64,000 nucleotides of DNA from contig NZ_FOVU01000002.1 in assembly GCF_900115265.1 (NCBI RefSeq), forward strand, positions 682,001-746,000. The letters are read 5' to 3'. Below, piece by piece: positions 16,317 through 24,201 of the stretch. The DNA is from Bradyrhizobium sp. Ghvi (GTDB lineage Bacteria > Pseudomonadota > Alphaproteobacteria > Rhizobiales > Xanthobacteraceae). The number at the start of each line of letters is the position of its first letter. The first letter of the stretch is position 1. The position numbers and the translations under genes are program-made. The notes under the pieces are model-generated. The model had not been told where the DNA came from and made no database searches. It was given only the letters and a program-made list of their open reading frames with translations.

Positions 16317-18164
16317 ATGATAGCGCAACCGCCGCCAGCCTCTGCCTGGACCCGCTCAAAGCCGCCGCTGCTGCGGTTTCTCGATACTTGCCTCAACGAA
16401 TTCTCGGCCGACACGTCAGGCGCGGTCGCCGACTACATTCCCGAGCTGAGCAAGGCTGACCCCGCCTATTTCGGCATCAGCCTCGCGACCCTCGACGGCC
16501 ATGTTTACGAAGTCGGCGACTCCAGGGCGCCCTTCACCATCCAGTCAATGTCCAAACCGTTCGTGTTCGCACTGGCGCTGGACCTGCTCGGCGCAAGCAA
16601 GGTCGAAAGCGCGATCGGCGTCGAGCCGTCGGGCGATCCCTTCAACTCGATTCGGCTCAATTCCGAAAACCATCCGTTCAATCCGATGGTGAATGCGGGT
16701 GCGATCGCCTGCACCGGGCTGATCTACGACAGCAAGGGCCCCGAGGCCTTTGAACATATCCGCCTCGCGCTCGGCCGCTTCGCGGGGCGCGACCTCGCCG
16801 TGGACGAGGCGGTCTACGCGTCCGAGAGCCAGACCGGCGATCGCAACCGCGCCATCGGCTATCTGCTCAAGACCAACGCGGTGATCTCGGACAACGTCGC
16901 TGGCGTGCTCGACGTCTATTTTCGGCAATGCGCGGTGCTGGTCACCGCCCGCGACATCGCGGTGATGGCGGCAACGCTCGCCAATCGCGGGATCAACCCG
17001 GTGACCGGCGAGCAGGTGTTGAGCGCTTACGCGATCTCGCGCACGCTATCGGTCATGACGTCATCTGGCATGTACGACTATGCCGGCGAATGGATCTACC
17101 GGATCGGTATCCCCGCCAAGAGCGGCGTCGGCGGCGGCATCCTGGCGGCGCTCCCCGCCCGCCTCGGCCTCGGCAGCTATTCGCCGAAGCTCGACAAGCA
17201 CGGCAACAGCGTGCGCGGCATCAAGGTCTGCGAGGCGCTGTCTTCGCATTACGATCTGCACATGCTCAACCGGAGCGATGATGCCCGCAACGCTGTCATT
17301 GCCGACTACGACATCGGCAAGAGCCCGTCACGCCGCGTCCGCCGTCAGCAGGAGCGCGACATCCTCGCCGCGCACGAGCAGGCGGTGCGGATCATCGAGC
17401 TGGTCGGCGTGCTGTCGTTGTCGGCCGTCGACTACGTCTCGCGGCGGCTTGCGGGACGATCTCGGCCGCAAATCGTCGTGTTCGACCTGCACCGCGTCAC
17501 GTCGACCACGCGCGCCGGCGCCCGGCTCATTGCCGAAGCCTTCGAGGAGCTTGCCGCGCTCGACGTGACCGTGGTGCTGTCCGGTGTCCGCCGCACCTCC
17601 AGGGAATGGGACAGCTTGCGCGAATGGACCGCGGAGCTGAAGAACGTCCGCGACTTCTACCTGCTCGACACCGCGATCGAATGGGCGGAAGACCAGATCG
17701 TCTACCGCTATGGCGGCTCGATCGATTTCCACGAGACCACCGACCTATCCGAGCAGCCGCTGCTCGACGGACTCAGCGCGGACGAGCTGACCGACCTCGC
17801 TTCGATCTGCACGATCAGGACCTATCAGTCCGGCGCAAAGATCATTGCGACGGGCGATCCCGCAGATGCCCTGTTCTTCCTGCGCAGCGGCGCGGTGCAC
17901 GTCACCCTGCCGGACGGCGTTAGGCTGGCGACGCTCACCGCCGGCATGGCCTTTGGCGAGATGGCCCTGATCGAGACCACCCGCTCCGCCGACGTGTTCG
18001 CGGACATGGCCGCGACTGCTTTCGTGGTCCCCCTGAAAGAATTCGAGCGCTTTCGCAAGCAGCATCCAGGGGCCTCCGAGCGGATCATGCGCAATCTGGC
18101 GCAGCTATTGGCCGATCGCCTGATCGTCGCCAACACCAAGGTCGACATCCTGACGTCGACGTAA
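16317..18164 (+). CDS. glsA: Glutaminase with STAS and cyclic-nucleotide-binding domains
   Basis: This 615-residue multidomain protein starts at the ATG at 16317. Residues about 20-310 are a serine-dependent glutaminase: SMSKPF carries the Ser-x-x-Lys pair, and ENHPFNPMVNAGAI and SGVGGGILA are also typical. Residues about 345-460 form a STAS domain (IIELVGVLSLSAVDYVSRRL, VVFDLHRVTSTTRAGARLI). Residues about 485-605 form a cNMP-binding fold (GAKIIATGDPADALFFLRSG, GMAFGEMALIETTRSADV). AAGGAGG precedes the start by only two bases. It hydrolyses glutamine to glutamate and ammonia. The added domains suggest allosteric control, which is inference. Confidence 0.9.
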   Translation: MIAQPPPASAWTRSKPPLLRFLDTCLNEFSADTSGAVADYIPELSKADPAYFGISLATLDGHVYEVGDSRAPFTIQSMSKPFVFALALDLLGASKVESAIGVEPSGDPFNSIRLNSENHPFNPMVNAGAIACTGLIYDSKGPEAFEHIRLALGRFAGRDLAVDEAVYASESQTGDRNRAIGYLLKTNAVISDNVAGVLDVYFRQCAVLVTARDIAVMAATLANRGINPVTGEQVLSAYAISRTLSVMTSSGMYDYAGEWIYRIGIPAKSGVGGGILAALPARLGLGSYSPKLDKHGNSVRGIKVCEALSSHYDLHMLNRSDDARNAVIADYDIGKSPSRRVRRQQERDILAAHEQAVRIIELVGVLSLSAVDYVSRRLAGRSRPQIVVFDLHRVTSTTRAGARLIAEAFEELAALDVTVVLSGVRRTSREWDSLREWTAELKNVRDFYLLDTAIEWAEDQIVYRYGGSIDFHETTDLSEQPLLDGLSADELTDLASICTIRTYQSGAKIIATGDPADALFFLRSGAVHVTLPDGVRLATLTAGMAFGEMALIETTRSADVFADMAATAFVVPLKEFERFRKQHPGASERIMRNLAQLLADRLIVANTKVDILTST

Positions 18165-18190
18165 GCAGCTGGCATTCATTCACATAAGAT

Positions 18191-18276
18191 CGTCATGCCC
18201 GGGTTTGTCCCGGGCATCCACGTTCTTTGCGCTGCGTGGCAAGACGTGGATGGCCGGAACAAGCCCGGCCATGACG
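18191..18276. repeat. Intergenic palindromic repeat, GCCCGGG type
   Basis: An 86-base imperfect dyad: CGTCATGCCCGGG at the left end and CCCGGCCATGACG at the right end. Each half is itself a short hairpin (CCCGGGTTTGTCCCGGG; GCCGGAACAAGCCCGGC). It separates the convergent glutaminase and MazG-like genes and could serve as a bidirectional terminator. This is a repeat style common in Bradyrhizobium-like genomes. Confidence 0.75.
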
Positions 18277-18294
18277 CGGTGGAGATTGTCTGCT

Positions 18295-18597
18295 CTATCG
18301 GCTCGCCGCCTCGCTGATCCGTCGCTTGATTTTGGCGGCGCTGGCCTTGAGCAATTCGGATGGCTGTTGACCCGTGGCAGCGCACAGGCAGGCCCAGTAA
18401 TAAACGACATCGCCGAGTTCCTCGACGAGACCGGCCTTGTCGAGCCAGTCGTCGCGCAAGAGCTTCTTGATGTGCTCGGCAACCTCGCCGGCTTCACCAG
18501 CAAGGCCAAGCCCGAGATAGGACAGGCGTTCGTTCGAGGGATGTTCATCGACTTTCGCGATTGTAGCGGCCCAGGCCGCATATTCATCGATCGTCAT
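18295..18597 (-). CDS. MazG-like nucleotide pyrophosphohydrolase
   Basis: This 100-residue all-helical protein has the metal-binding motifs of the MazG/dUTPase-beta clan: GLAGEAGEVAEHIKK near residue 33 and VEELGDVVYYWA near residue 58. Such proteins hydrolyse nucleoside triphosphates to monophosphates. GCGAGGA stands six bases before the ATG at 18597 but only touches an ATG at 18603, so the inner start is preferred. The gene is alone between the glutaminase repeat and the carboxymuconolactone-decarboxylase-family gene. Confidence 0.8.
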   Translation of the reverse strand: MTIDEYAAWAATIAKVDEHPSNERLSYLGLGLAGEAGEVAEHIKKLLRDDWLDKAGLVEELGDVVYYWACLCAATGQQPSELLKASAAKIKRRISEAASR

Positions 18598-18625
18598 GAT
18601 CATTCCTCGCTAGCCGAGCGTCGGA

Positions 18626-19153
18626 TCAGCCCACCACTTCGGTGACGGGCTGAAGATCGATCTCGAATGTTTCCAGAAATTTTGACGTCATGATGTAGAA
18701 GCCGACCGAGAGCTGGAGCTCGACGAGTGCCGCAGGCGTCAGCTTGGCGGCGATCGCCTTGAAGGTCGCGTCTGTCGGCTTCTTCAGCTTAACGATCTCG
18801 TCGGTGAAAGCGAGCGCGGCGCGCTGGGTCTCGTCGAAGCAGGTCGCGGCCTGCCAGTTTTCCAGCGCCTCGTTCTGCGCGTCGGTGACGCCGACATTCT
18901 TACCGATGCGCTTGTGCGCGATGATTTCGTACGGCGCCTCGCACAGAATGCCCGTGCGCGTGATCGCAAGCTCGCGCACGACAGGATCGAGCTCGCCCCG
19001 GTGGCGGATAGCACCGCCAAGCCGGCAGTATTGCTCAAAGTAGCTCGGGGAGTGCGCCATCATGCGGAAGATGTTGGCGTTTCGATTCTTATCGAGGATT
19101 TCGCGGGTACGATCGGACGCCTTGGACGGGTCGCTGTAGTCGATACGGGCCAT
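18626..19153 (-). CDS. Carboxymuconolactone decarboxylase-family protein
   Basis: This 175-residue protein from the ATG at 19153 has the AhpD-like helical fold: VVRELAITRTGILCEAPYEIIAHKRIG near residue 60 and LAFTDEIVKLKKP near 120. The redox-active CxxC pair of AhpD is not present. Only one Cys stands before the Glu/His positions, as in the decarboxylase/4-carboxymuconolactone branch. The upstream in-frame extension to 19219 is not family-like. Function is a small-molecule decarboxylase or peroxidase-like protein; the substrate is unknown. Confidence 0.8.
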   Translation of the reverse strand: MARIDYSDPSKASDRTREILDKNRNANIFRMMAHSPSYFEQYCRLGGAIRHRGELDPVVRELAITRTGILCEAPYEIIAHKRIGKNVGVTDAQNEALENWQAATCFDETQRAALAFTDEIVKLKKPTDATFKAIAAKLTPAALVELQLSVGFYIMTSKFLETFEIDLQPVTEVVG

Positions 19154-19426
19154 GATTTGCCTTGAGTTTTTCCTGAAGCTTTTGATGCTTATTGTCGTTG
19201 TCGCGCTAAGTTCCCTCAAACTCTAATTGCGGGCGGACGCAGGAGCAACATCATCGAGTCAAATTGCCGCCGCATTGCTGATCGACGTTGGCACAATCGA
19301 TATTCGCCGCGTGGGGACTTAGTTGCGGTGAATACTCGAAGTGGGGTGTTCCGAGTAAAAACAATTGGCCGTCTGCGCGCTCACCACGCAATGATGAGTC
19401 ACGCCCAAGTCTAGGGAGAAAACGGC

Positions 19427-19528
19427 ATGAAGGAAGCCACCAAGGGGGCGGCCTCGGGAGCGCTCGTGCATATGCTGGCGGTGACAGCGATGCTCGTCAT
19501 CGCCAGCATCTTGTTCTACGGGCGCTAG
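19427..19528 (+). CDS. Small single-pass membrane peptide (33 aa)
   Basis: A 33-codon reading frame follows AGGGAGAA by six bases. The peptide has a short polar start (MKEATKGAASGA), one hydrophobic stretch of about 18 residues (LVHMLAVTAMLVIASILF) and ends YGR. The good ribosome-binding site, membrane-helix composition and position in an otherwise empty spacer favour a real gene, but no family is recognised. It is followed by a degenerate palindromic repeat. Confidence 0.5.
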   Translation: MKEATKGAASGALVHMLAVTAMLVIASILFYGR

Positions 19529-19540
19529 TTCAGAGCTTTC

Positions 19541-19622
19541 GTCATTCCGGGGTGGCCCTCGCACAGGCCAGACCCAGAATACCCGTTCCAGGTTCGGTCC
19601 CTTGGACCGCCCCCGAATGACG
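19541..19622. repeat. Degenerate copy of the CATTCCGGGG palindromic repeat
   Basis: Outer arms GTCATTCCGGGG and CCCCCGAATGAC enclose about 60 bases whose sub-hairpins are decayed. The same outer arms bound the three better copies at 21140, 34501 and 59749. It lies between the small membrane peptide gene and the convergent DUF35 gene. Confidence 0.65.
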
Positions 19623-19629
19623 GATCCCG

Positions 19630-19989
19630 CTACGCCTCCTTCGTAAAGTACGGCACGAGCTTGCCCGCAAAGGGTTTGAAGCTCGCCGTGACCGCATCCC
19701 CGATGGCCAGTCCGTTATCACCATGGGCCATCATGCGAAAACCCTCAGCGCAATCGACCAGCAGGATGTTGTAAGGCACGTGCACGCGCGTCTCCGGCGT
19801 GGCGGCGCGGCAGACCAGCGAGGTCGCGTAGACCCTGCCCCTGCCGCTGGCGCGCGCCTCGCGCGGACCTCCGGTTCCACACGCAGCACAGAAAGCGCGA
19901 TGGAGGTACTGCACATGGCCGCACGTGGTGCAGGTCTGAAAAACGATGGCCGCCTCCCCCCTGGTCCAGTCCGCTAGACGCTCGCTCGT
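19630..19989 (-). CDS. DUF35 protein (zinc ribbon plus OB fold)
   Basis: About 115 residues: a zinc ribbon with CTTCGHVQY and FCAACG (four Cys), then an OB fold (GRVYATSLVCR, VPYNILLVDCAEGFRMMAHG). Such proteins partner thiolase-like enzymes and bind acyl-CoA. Homology begins at ADWTRGEAAIVFQ, but no ATG, GTG or TTG stands in frame near that point. The only far upstream ATG (20148) would add 55 non-family residues inside the thiolase gene. The left limit is sure; the start given is approximate. It overlaps the thiolase-like gene, suggesting translational coupling. Confidence 0.75.
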   Translation of the reverse strand, partial: TSERLADWTRGEAAIVFQTCTTCGHVQYLHRAFCAACGTGGPREARASGRGRVYATSLVCRAATPETRVHVPYNILLVDCAEGFRMMAHGDNGLAIGDAVTASFKPFAGKLVPYFTKEA

Positions 19990-21122
19990 CGCACCCGCTC
20001 CAGAAACATGCTGACATGCGACGACAGCACGCCACCGTCGCCGTGCAGCAGCGCAATCGAGGCGTCGCGCACCTGACGATTCGCCGCACGCCCCGTCATT
20101 TGCAAATGGGCCTCGACCAGATGCGCCATGGCGCCGCCGACGCCGCAATGGCCGTAACTGAGCAGGCCGCCATGGGTGTTCAGCGGCATCTCGCCGTCGC
20201 GGCTGAAATGGCCCGCACGGGCGCGCGCGGCCGCCTCGCCGCGGCCGGCAAGGCCGAGGTCTTCCAGCAGCATCGCGAGCGTGATGGTGAAACTGTCGTA
20301 GATCGCGGCGTAGCGCACGTCGGAGATCGCAAGGCCGGTGGCCTCTTTTGCGCGGGCGATCGCAATTTCGGCGCCGAGCTCGCTTAGGCTTGGTGCGGCC
20401 GTGACGTGCTGATGGGTGTGCGCCTGGGCGCAGCCGCGGATACGGACACCCGTCTTACCGGTCCGCTCACGGCTGATGACGAAAGCCGCGCCGCCGTCGG
20501 ACACCGGACAGCAGTCGAGCAGCTTGAGCGGCATCGCCACCGGCCTCGAGGCCATGACGTCAGCAACCGTGATCGGATCATGGAATTGCGCGCCGGGATG
20601 GGTGCAGGCGTGCGCGCGCATCAGCACCGCGAATTCGGCGAGGTCCCGTTCGGTCACACCATATTCGTGCATGTATCTGCTGGCGACGAGGCCGTAATAA
20701 GCGGGAATGGTCGGCCCGAGCGGAACCTCGTAATCAGGATTCCCCACCTGCGCCAGCGCCTGGATCGAGGCATCGCGGCTCTGTCCAGTCAGGCGATTCT
20801 CGCCGGCGACGACGAGCACGTTGCGACAGACACCTGATACGACGAGGTGATGGGCGAGCATCGTCATCGCAAGGCCCGTGGCGCCGCCGACCTGCACGGC
20901 GTGGGCATAAGACGGGCGGATGCCGAAATGCTCGGCGAACACGGTCGCCAGCATGATGTGGGGCGAGACCGTAGAGTAGCCGCACAGGATGCCGTCGATC
21001 TCGGCGCGCTTCAGCCCGGCATCGTCGAGCGCTGATTGCGCGGCCTTGCTCATCAGGTCGAGCGAGGACGAGCCTTCGTGCCTGCCAAAAGGGGTGAGGC
21101 CGACGCCGGTGATGAAGCTCAT
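19974..21122 (-). CDS. Thiolase-like protein lacking the usual nucleophile Cys
   Basis: This 382-residue SCP2-thiolase-type protein has the segment VQVGGATGLAM where active thiolases have a Cys (NACATG or similar). The C-terminal loop reads YGHCGVGGAMAHL. The pairing with an overlapping DUF35 gene is the arrangement of thiolase-like retro-aldolases such as Ltp2-ChsH2, which cleave C-C bonds in CoA thioesters. A lipid-transfer or acyl-CoA-binding role is an alternative. It precedes a CoA transferase gene in the opposite transcription order across a palindromic repeat. Confidence 0.85.
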   Translation of the reverse strand: MSFITGVGLTPFGRHEGSSSLDLMSKAAQSALDDAGLKRAEIDGILCGYSTVSPHIMLATVFAEHFGIRPSYAHAVQVGGATGLAMTMLAHHLVVSGVCRNVLVVAGENRLTGQSRDASIQALAQVGNPDYEVPLGPTIPAYYGLVASRYMHEYGVTERDLAEFAVLMRAHACTHPGAQFHDPITVADVMASRPVAMPLKLLDCCPVSDGGAAFVISRERTGKTGVRIRGCAQAHTHQHVTAAPSLSELGAEIAIARAKEATGLAISDVRYAAIYDSFTITLAMLLEDLGLAGRGEAAARARAGHFSRDGEMPLNTHGGLLSYGHCGVGGAMAHLVEAHLQMTGRAANRQVRDASIALLHGDGGVLSSHVSMFLERVRRASV

Positions 21123-21139
21123 CTCGCTACCTCTCCATT

Positions 21140-21246
21140 GTCATTCCGGGGCGGCCCGAAGGGCCGAACCCGGAGTCCATCGCGCGCCCATGTGGGGAGG
21201 ATAAATGGATTCCGGGTTCGCGACTTCGTCGCGCCCCGGAATGACG
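21140..21246. repeat. CATTCCGGGG palindromic repeat, copy 2
   Basis: A 107-base element with outer arms GTCATTCCGGGGCG and CGCCCCGGAATGAC. The left half folds as GGCCCGAAGGGCC and the right half as CGCGACTTCGTCGCG, so it can form two hairpins or one long cruciform. It sits between two minus-strand genes, the CoA transferase and the thiolase-like gene. Confidence 0.85.
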
Positions 21247-21274
21247 GATGAGAGAGTTTGCGCCATATCCTCCC

Positions 21275-22474
21275 CTATTCCGGCGCCGGGCGGGTGACGC
21301 CGTCGCGGATCATGGCGGCGATCTCGTCTGGAGCGTAGCCGATCTCGCGCAGGATCTCCGCGCCGTGCTCGTTGAGGCGCGGCGCCAGGCGCACCGGCTC
21401 GGCCTCGGTGTCCGACCAGGTCGCCGTGACCTTCATGCTGCGGATCGGACCTTCGGTCGGATGGTCGACGACCGGGAAGAAACCGGTCGCCTCTAGATGT
21501 TCGTCGTGCAGGATCGAGGCGAGATCGTGCATCGGCATCACGGGCACGTCGGCCTTGGTGAGCAGCTCGATCCATTCGGCGGTGGTGCGCGTCTCGAAAA
21601 TGCGGGCGAGCTCGGCATAGACGACATCGATATTGGCGGCCCGGCCGGCGAAGGTTGCGAATTTGGGATCGGCGCGCAGGTCGTCGCGTCCGGTCGCCTT
21701 GAAGAAGTTCTCCCCCTGCTTGTCGTTGTAGACGATGACACTGAGATAGCCGTCCGAGGTCTTGTAAGGCCTGCGGTCGCGCGAGAGATGGCGAGCGTAG
21801 CCGCCCTTGTCGAGCGGCGGCTCGAAGGTCAGCCCGCCCATGTGGTCGCCCATGACGAAACCGGCCATGGTCTCGAACATCGGGATATCGACACGCTGGC
21901 CCTGCCCGGTACGATCGCGGTGCACGAGGCTGGCGCAGATCGCGCCGACGGCGGTCAAGCCGACGATGCGGTCGACCAGCGCATTCGGCACGTAGCGCGG
22001 CACGCCGTCACCGGTCTGTGCCATCAGCGCAGGCAGCGCGGTGGCGCCCTGGATCAAATCGTCATAGGCAGGCTTGGTGGCATAGGGACCATCCTGGCCG
22101 AAACCGAACACGCCGGCATAAACGAGACGCGGGTTGATGGCGGAAGCGACGTCATAGCCGAGCTGAAGCCGCGCCATCGCCTGCGGCCGGACGTTGTAGA
22201 CGAGCACGTCGGCGTCCTTCAGCAACCGCAGTACGGCTTCGCGCCCCGCCGGCTTCTTCAAATCGAGGCAGATCGAGCGCTTGCTGCGGTTGGTGTTGAG
22301 GAACACCGGGCCCATGCCGGTGTGCCTCATCGGGCCGATCAGGCGGGTGACGTCGCCATCGAGCGATTCCACCTTGATCACTTCGGCGCCATAGTCGCCG
22401 AGCATCTGGGTCGCATAGGGCCCCATCAGCACGGTGGTCATGTCGACGACCTTGATGCCCTTCAGCGGTCCCAT
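21275..22474 (-). CDS. CaiB/BaiF family III CoA transferase
   Basis: This 399-residue family III CoA transferase begins MGPLKGIKVVDMTTVLMGPYATQ. The catalytic Asp is in PAYDDLIQGATALPAL near residue 160. It moves CoA between carboxylic acids through an enzyme-bound anhydride/thioester. It is upstream of the DUF35/thiolase-like genes on the same strand and would activate the acid that they process. The substrate is unknown. Confidence 0.9.
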   Translation of the reverse strand: MGPLKGIKVVDMTTVLMGPYATQMLGDYGAEVIKVESLDGDVTRLIGPMRHTGMGPVFLNTNRSKRSICLDLKKPAGREAVLRLLKDADVLVYNVRPQAMARLQLGYDVASAINPRLVYAGVFGFGQDGPYATKPAYDDLIQGATALPALMAQTGDGVPRYVPNALVDRIVGLTAVGAICASLVHRDRTGQGQRVDIPMFETMAGFVMGDHMGGLTFEPPLDKGGYARHLSRDRRPYKTSDGYLSVIVYNDKQGENFFKATGRDDLRADPKFATFAGRAANIDVVYAELARIFETRTTAEWIELLTKADVPVMPMHDLASILHDEHLEATGFFPVVDHPTEGPIRSMKVTATWSDTEAEPVRLAPRLNEHGAEILREIGYAPDEIAAMIRDGVTRPAPE

Positions 22475-22597
22475 CCGTTCGCTCCCGATTGCGCGGGCTC
22501 AAGATGCGGCTCCGCGATTTCGGTCCAGCTAAGGGCAGCGACGCCGGACGCGCAAGGGCGGCCGGCGTATGGCCGCATGCGCAGGGCGATGCGGCCG

Positions 22598-22804
22598 CTA
22601 TTTCTTCTGGCGGGATTCGCGGATCTTCATGAGACGGTCGAGCTCGTCGTTCTGCTGGTTGATGCGATCGGCGATACGCGACTCGTTCTGCTCGCCGGAG
22701 GCGGCGGCGGCCTGCTCGATGAGCTGGCGAATATTGTCCTCAAGGATCGCGATGCGGTTGTTGAGGGACTCCAGCGACAGTGAATCTTCGTAGTCATTGC
22801 TCAT
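22598..22804 (-). CDS. Small coiled-coil protein
   Basis: This 68-residue acidic protein from the ATG at 22804 has heptad-like leucines and isoleucines (SLNNRIAILEDNIRQLIEQ; INQQNDELDRLMKIRES), typical of a short helical coiled coil. It resembles the SlyX type in size and pattern, but the similarity is only compositional. An in-frame ATG at 22825 would add seven unlikely residues including two Cys. Function unknown. Confidence 0.7.
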   Translation of the reverse strand: MSNDYEDSLSLESLNNRIAILEDNIRQLIEQAAAASGEQNESRIADRINQQNDELDRLMKIRESRQKK

Positions 22805-22879
22805 CATGCATTCCCTGCAAATCAATCAGGAGCATTAAGGCGGGCCGGAACTGGCCCACCATGATCTAGCGCAAGAAAC

Positions 22880-22967
22880 GTAGGGTGGATTAGCCGCAGG
22901 CGTAATCCACCAACTTCGTTAGGCGAACGCGGGAGCGTGGTGGGCTACGCTCCGCTAACCAACCTAC
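22880..22967. repeat. GTAGGGTGGATTAG-type intergenic repeat
   Basis: An 88-base imperfect palindrome with ends GTAGGGTGGATTAG and CTAACCAACCTAC. Internal short hairpins are GTGGATTAGCCGCAGGCGTAATCCAC and GCGTGGTGGGCTACGC. It begins six bases beyond the stop of the minus-strand thiolase gene and could end that transcript. Unlike the CATTCCGGGG family. Confidence 0.75.
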
Positions 22968-22972
22968 AAGAG

Positions 22973-24142
22973 CTACTTCAGCGGCTCCAGCACGGAGACG
23001 TAGTTGGCGACCGCGGCGCCACCCATGTTGAAGATGCCGCCGAGTTTTGCGTTCTTGAGCTGCATGCCGTCGGGCGCCTGCCCAGCAAGCTGCATCGCGG
23101 TCATCACATGCATGGAGACGCCGGTGGCGCCGATCGGATGGCCCTTGGCCTTCAACCCGCCGGAGGGATTGACCGGGAGCTTGCCGTCCTTGAGCGTCCA
23201 GCCTTCCTTGATGGCGCGGGCACCCTGCCCCTTCGGCGTCAGGCCCATGGCTTCGTACTCGATCAGCTCGGCGACGGTGAAGCAGTCGTGGGTCTCGACG
23301 AAGGAGAGATCGGACAGCGTCACGCCGGCCTTTTCCAGTGCGCGCTGCCAGGCAACCGTGCAGCCCTCGAACTGGAGGATGTCGCGCTTGCTCATCGGCA
23401 GGAAGTCCTGGGCGTGCGCGGTGGCGCGGAAGCCGATCGACTTAGCCATTCCCTTGGCGGTCTCGGCATCGGCGAGCACCAGGGCGGCTGCGCCGTCGGA
23501 GACCAGCGAGCAATCGGTGCGCTTCAGAGGGCCGGCTACATAAGGGTTCTTCTCGCTCTCGGCGCGGCAGAAATCGAAGCCGAAATCCTTCCGCATTTGA
23601 GCGAAGGGATTAGCGACGCCGTTCTTGTGGTTCTTGGCCGCGATCAGCGCCAGCGCATCCGACTGGTCCCCGTATTTCTGGAAGTAGGAGCTGGCGATCT
23701 TGCCGAACACGCCGGCGAAACCGCCGACCGTGTCGCCATCCTCGGGCAGATAGGAGGCCTTGAGCAGGTTCTTGCCGATCTCAGGTCCCGGCGTGCGGGT
23801 CATCTGCTCGACCCCGACGACGAGCACGATTTTCGCCGCACCTGCGGCGATCGCGCGCAGGCCCTGGTGCACGGCGGCCGAGCCGGTGGCGCAGGCGTTC
23901 TCGACCCGGGTCGCCGGCTTGAAGCGCAGCTTCGGGTCGGCCTGGAGCACCAGAGAGGCGGTAAAATCCTGCGCCGAGAAGCCGGCGTTGAAATGGCCGA
24001 GCACGATCTCGTCGACATCGGAAGCCGAAATGCCGGCATCGGCCATCGCCTCGTTGGCGACGCGGGTGACGAGGCTTTCGACGGTTTCGGTGTCGAACTT
24101 GCCGAACGGCGTATGCGCCCATCCGACGATGCTGGCGGTCAT
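22973..24142 (-). CDS. Acetyl-CoA acetyltransferase / SCP2-type thiolase
   Basis: This 389-residue thiolase keeps its catalytic residues, unlike the paralogue at 19974. The nucleophile Cys is in RVENACATGSAAVHQG near residue 86 and the catalytic His is in LKAKGHPIGATG near 340. The sequence MTASIVGWAHTPFGKFD at the N-terminus and FVETHDCFTVAELI are typical of the SCP2/acetyl-CoA acetyltransferase group. The chain length is not known. It is monocistronic, bounded by a palindromic repeat and the KDPG-aldolase gene. Confidence 0.9.
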   Translation of the reverse strand: MTASIVGWAHTPFGKFDTETVESLVTRVANEAMADAGISASDVDEIVLGHFNAGFSAQDFTASLVLQADPKLRFKPATRVENACATGSAAVHQGLRAIAAGAAKIVLVVGVEQMTRTPGPEIGKNLLKASYLPEDGDTVGGFAGVFGKIASSYFQKYGDQSDALALIAAKNHKNGVANPFAQMRKDFGFDFCRAESEKNPYVAGPLKRTDCSLVSDGAAALVLADAETAKGMAKSIGFRATAHAQDFLPMSKRDILQFEGCTVAWQRALEKAGVTLSDLSFVETHDCFTVAELIEYEAMGLTPKGQGARAIKEGWTLKDGKLPVNPSGGLKAKGHPIGATGVSMHVMTAMQLAGQAPDGMQLKNAKLGGIFNMGGAAVANYVSVLEPLK

Positions 24143-24201
24143 GGTCTTCTCTCCCTGGGGTCTCTTCCTGACCTAAGTCTTAGCCCAGGGATGGCAAGAC
24201 T

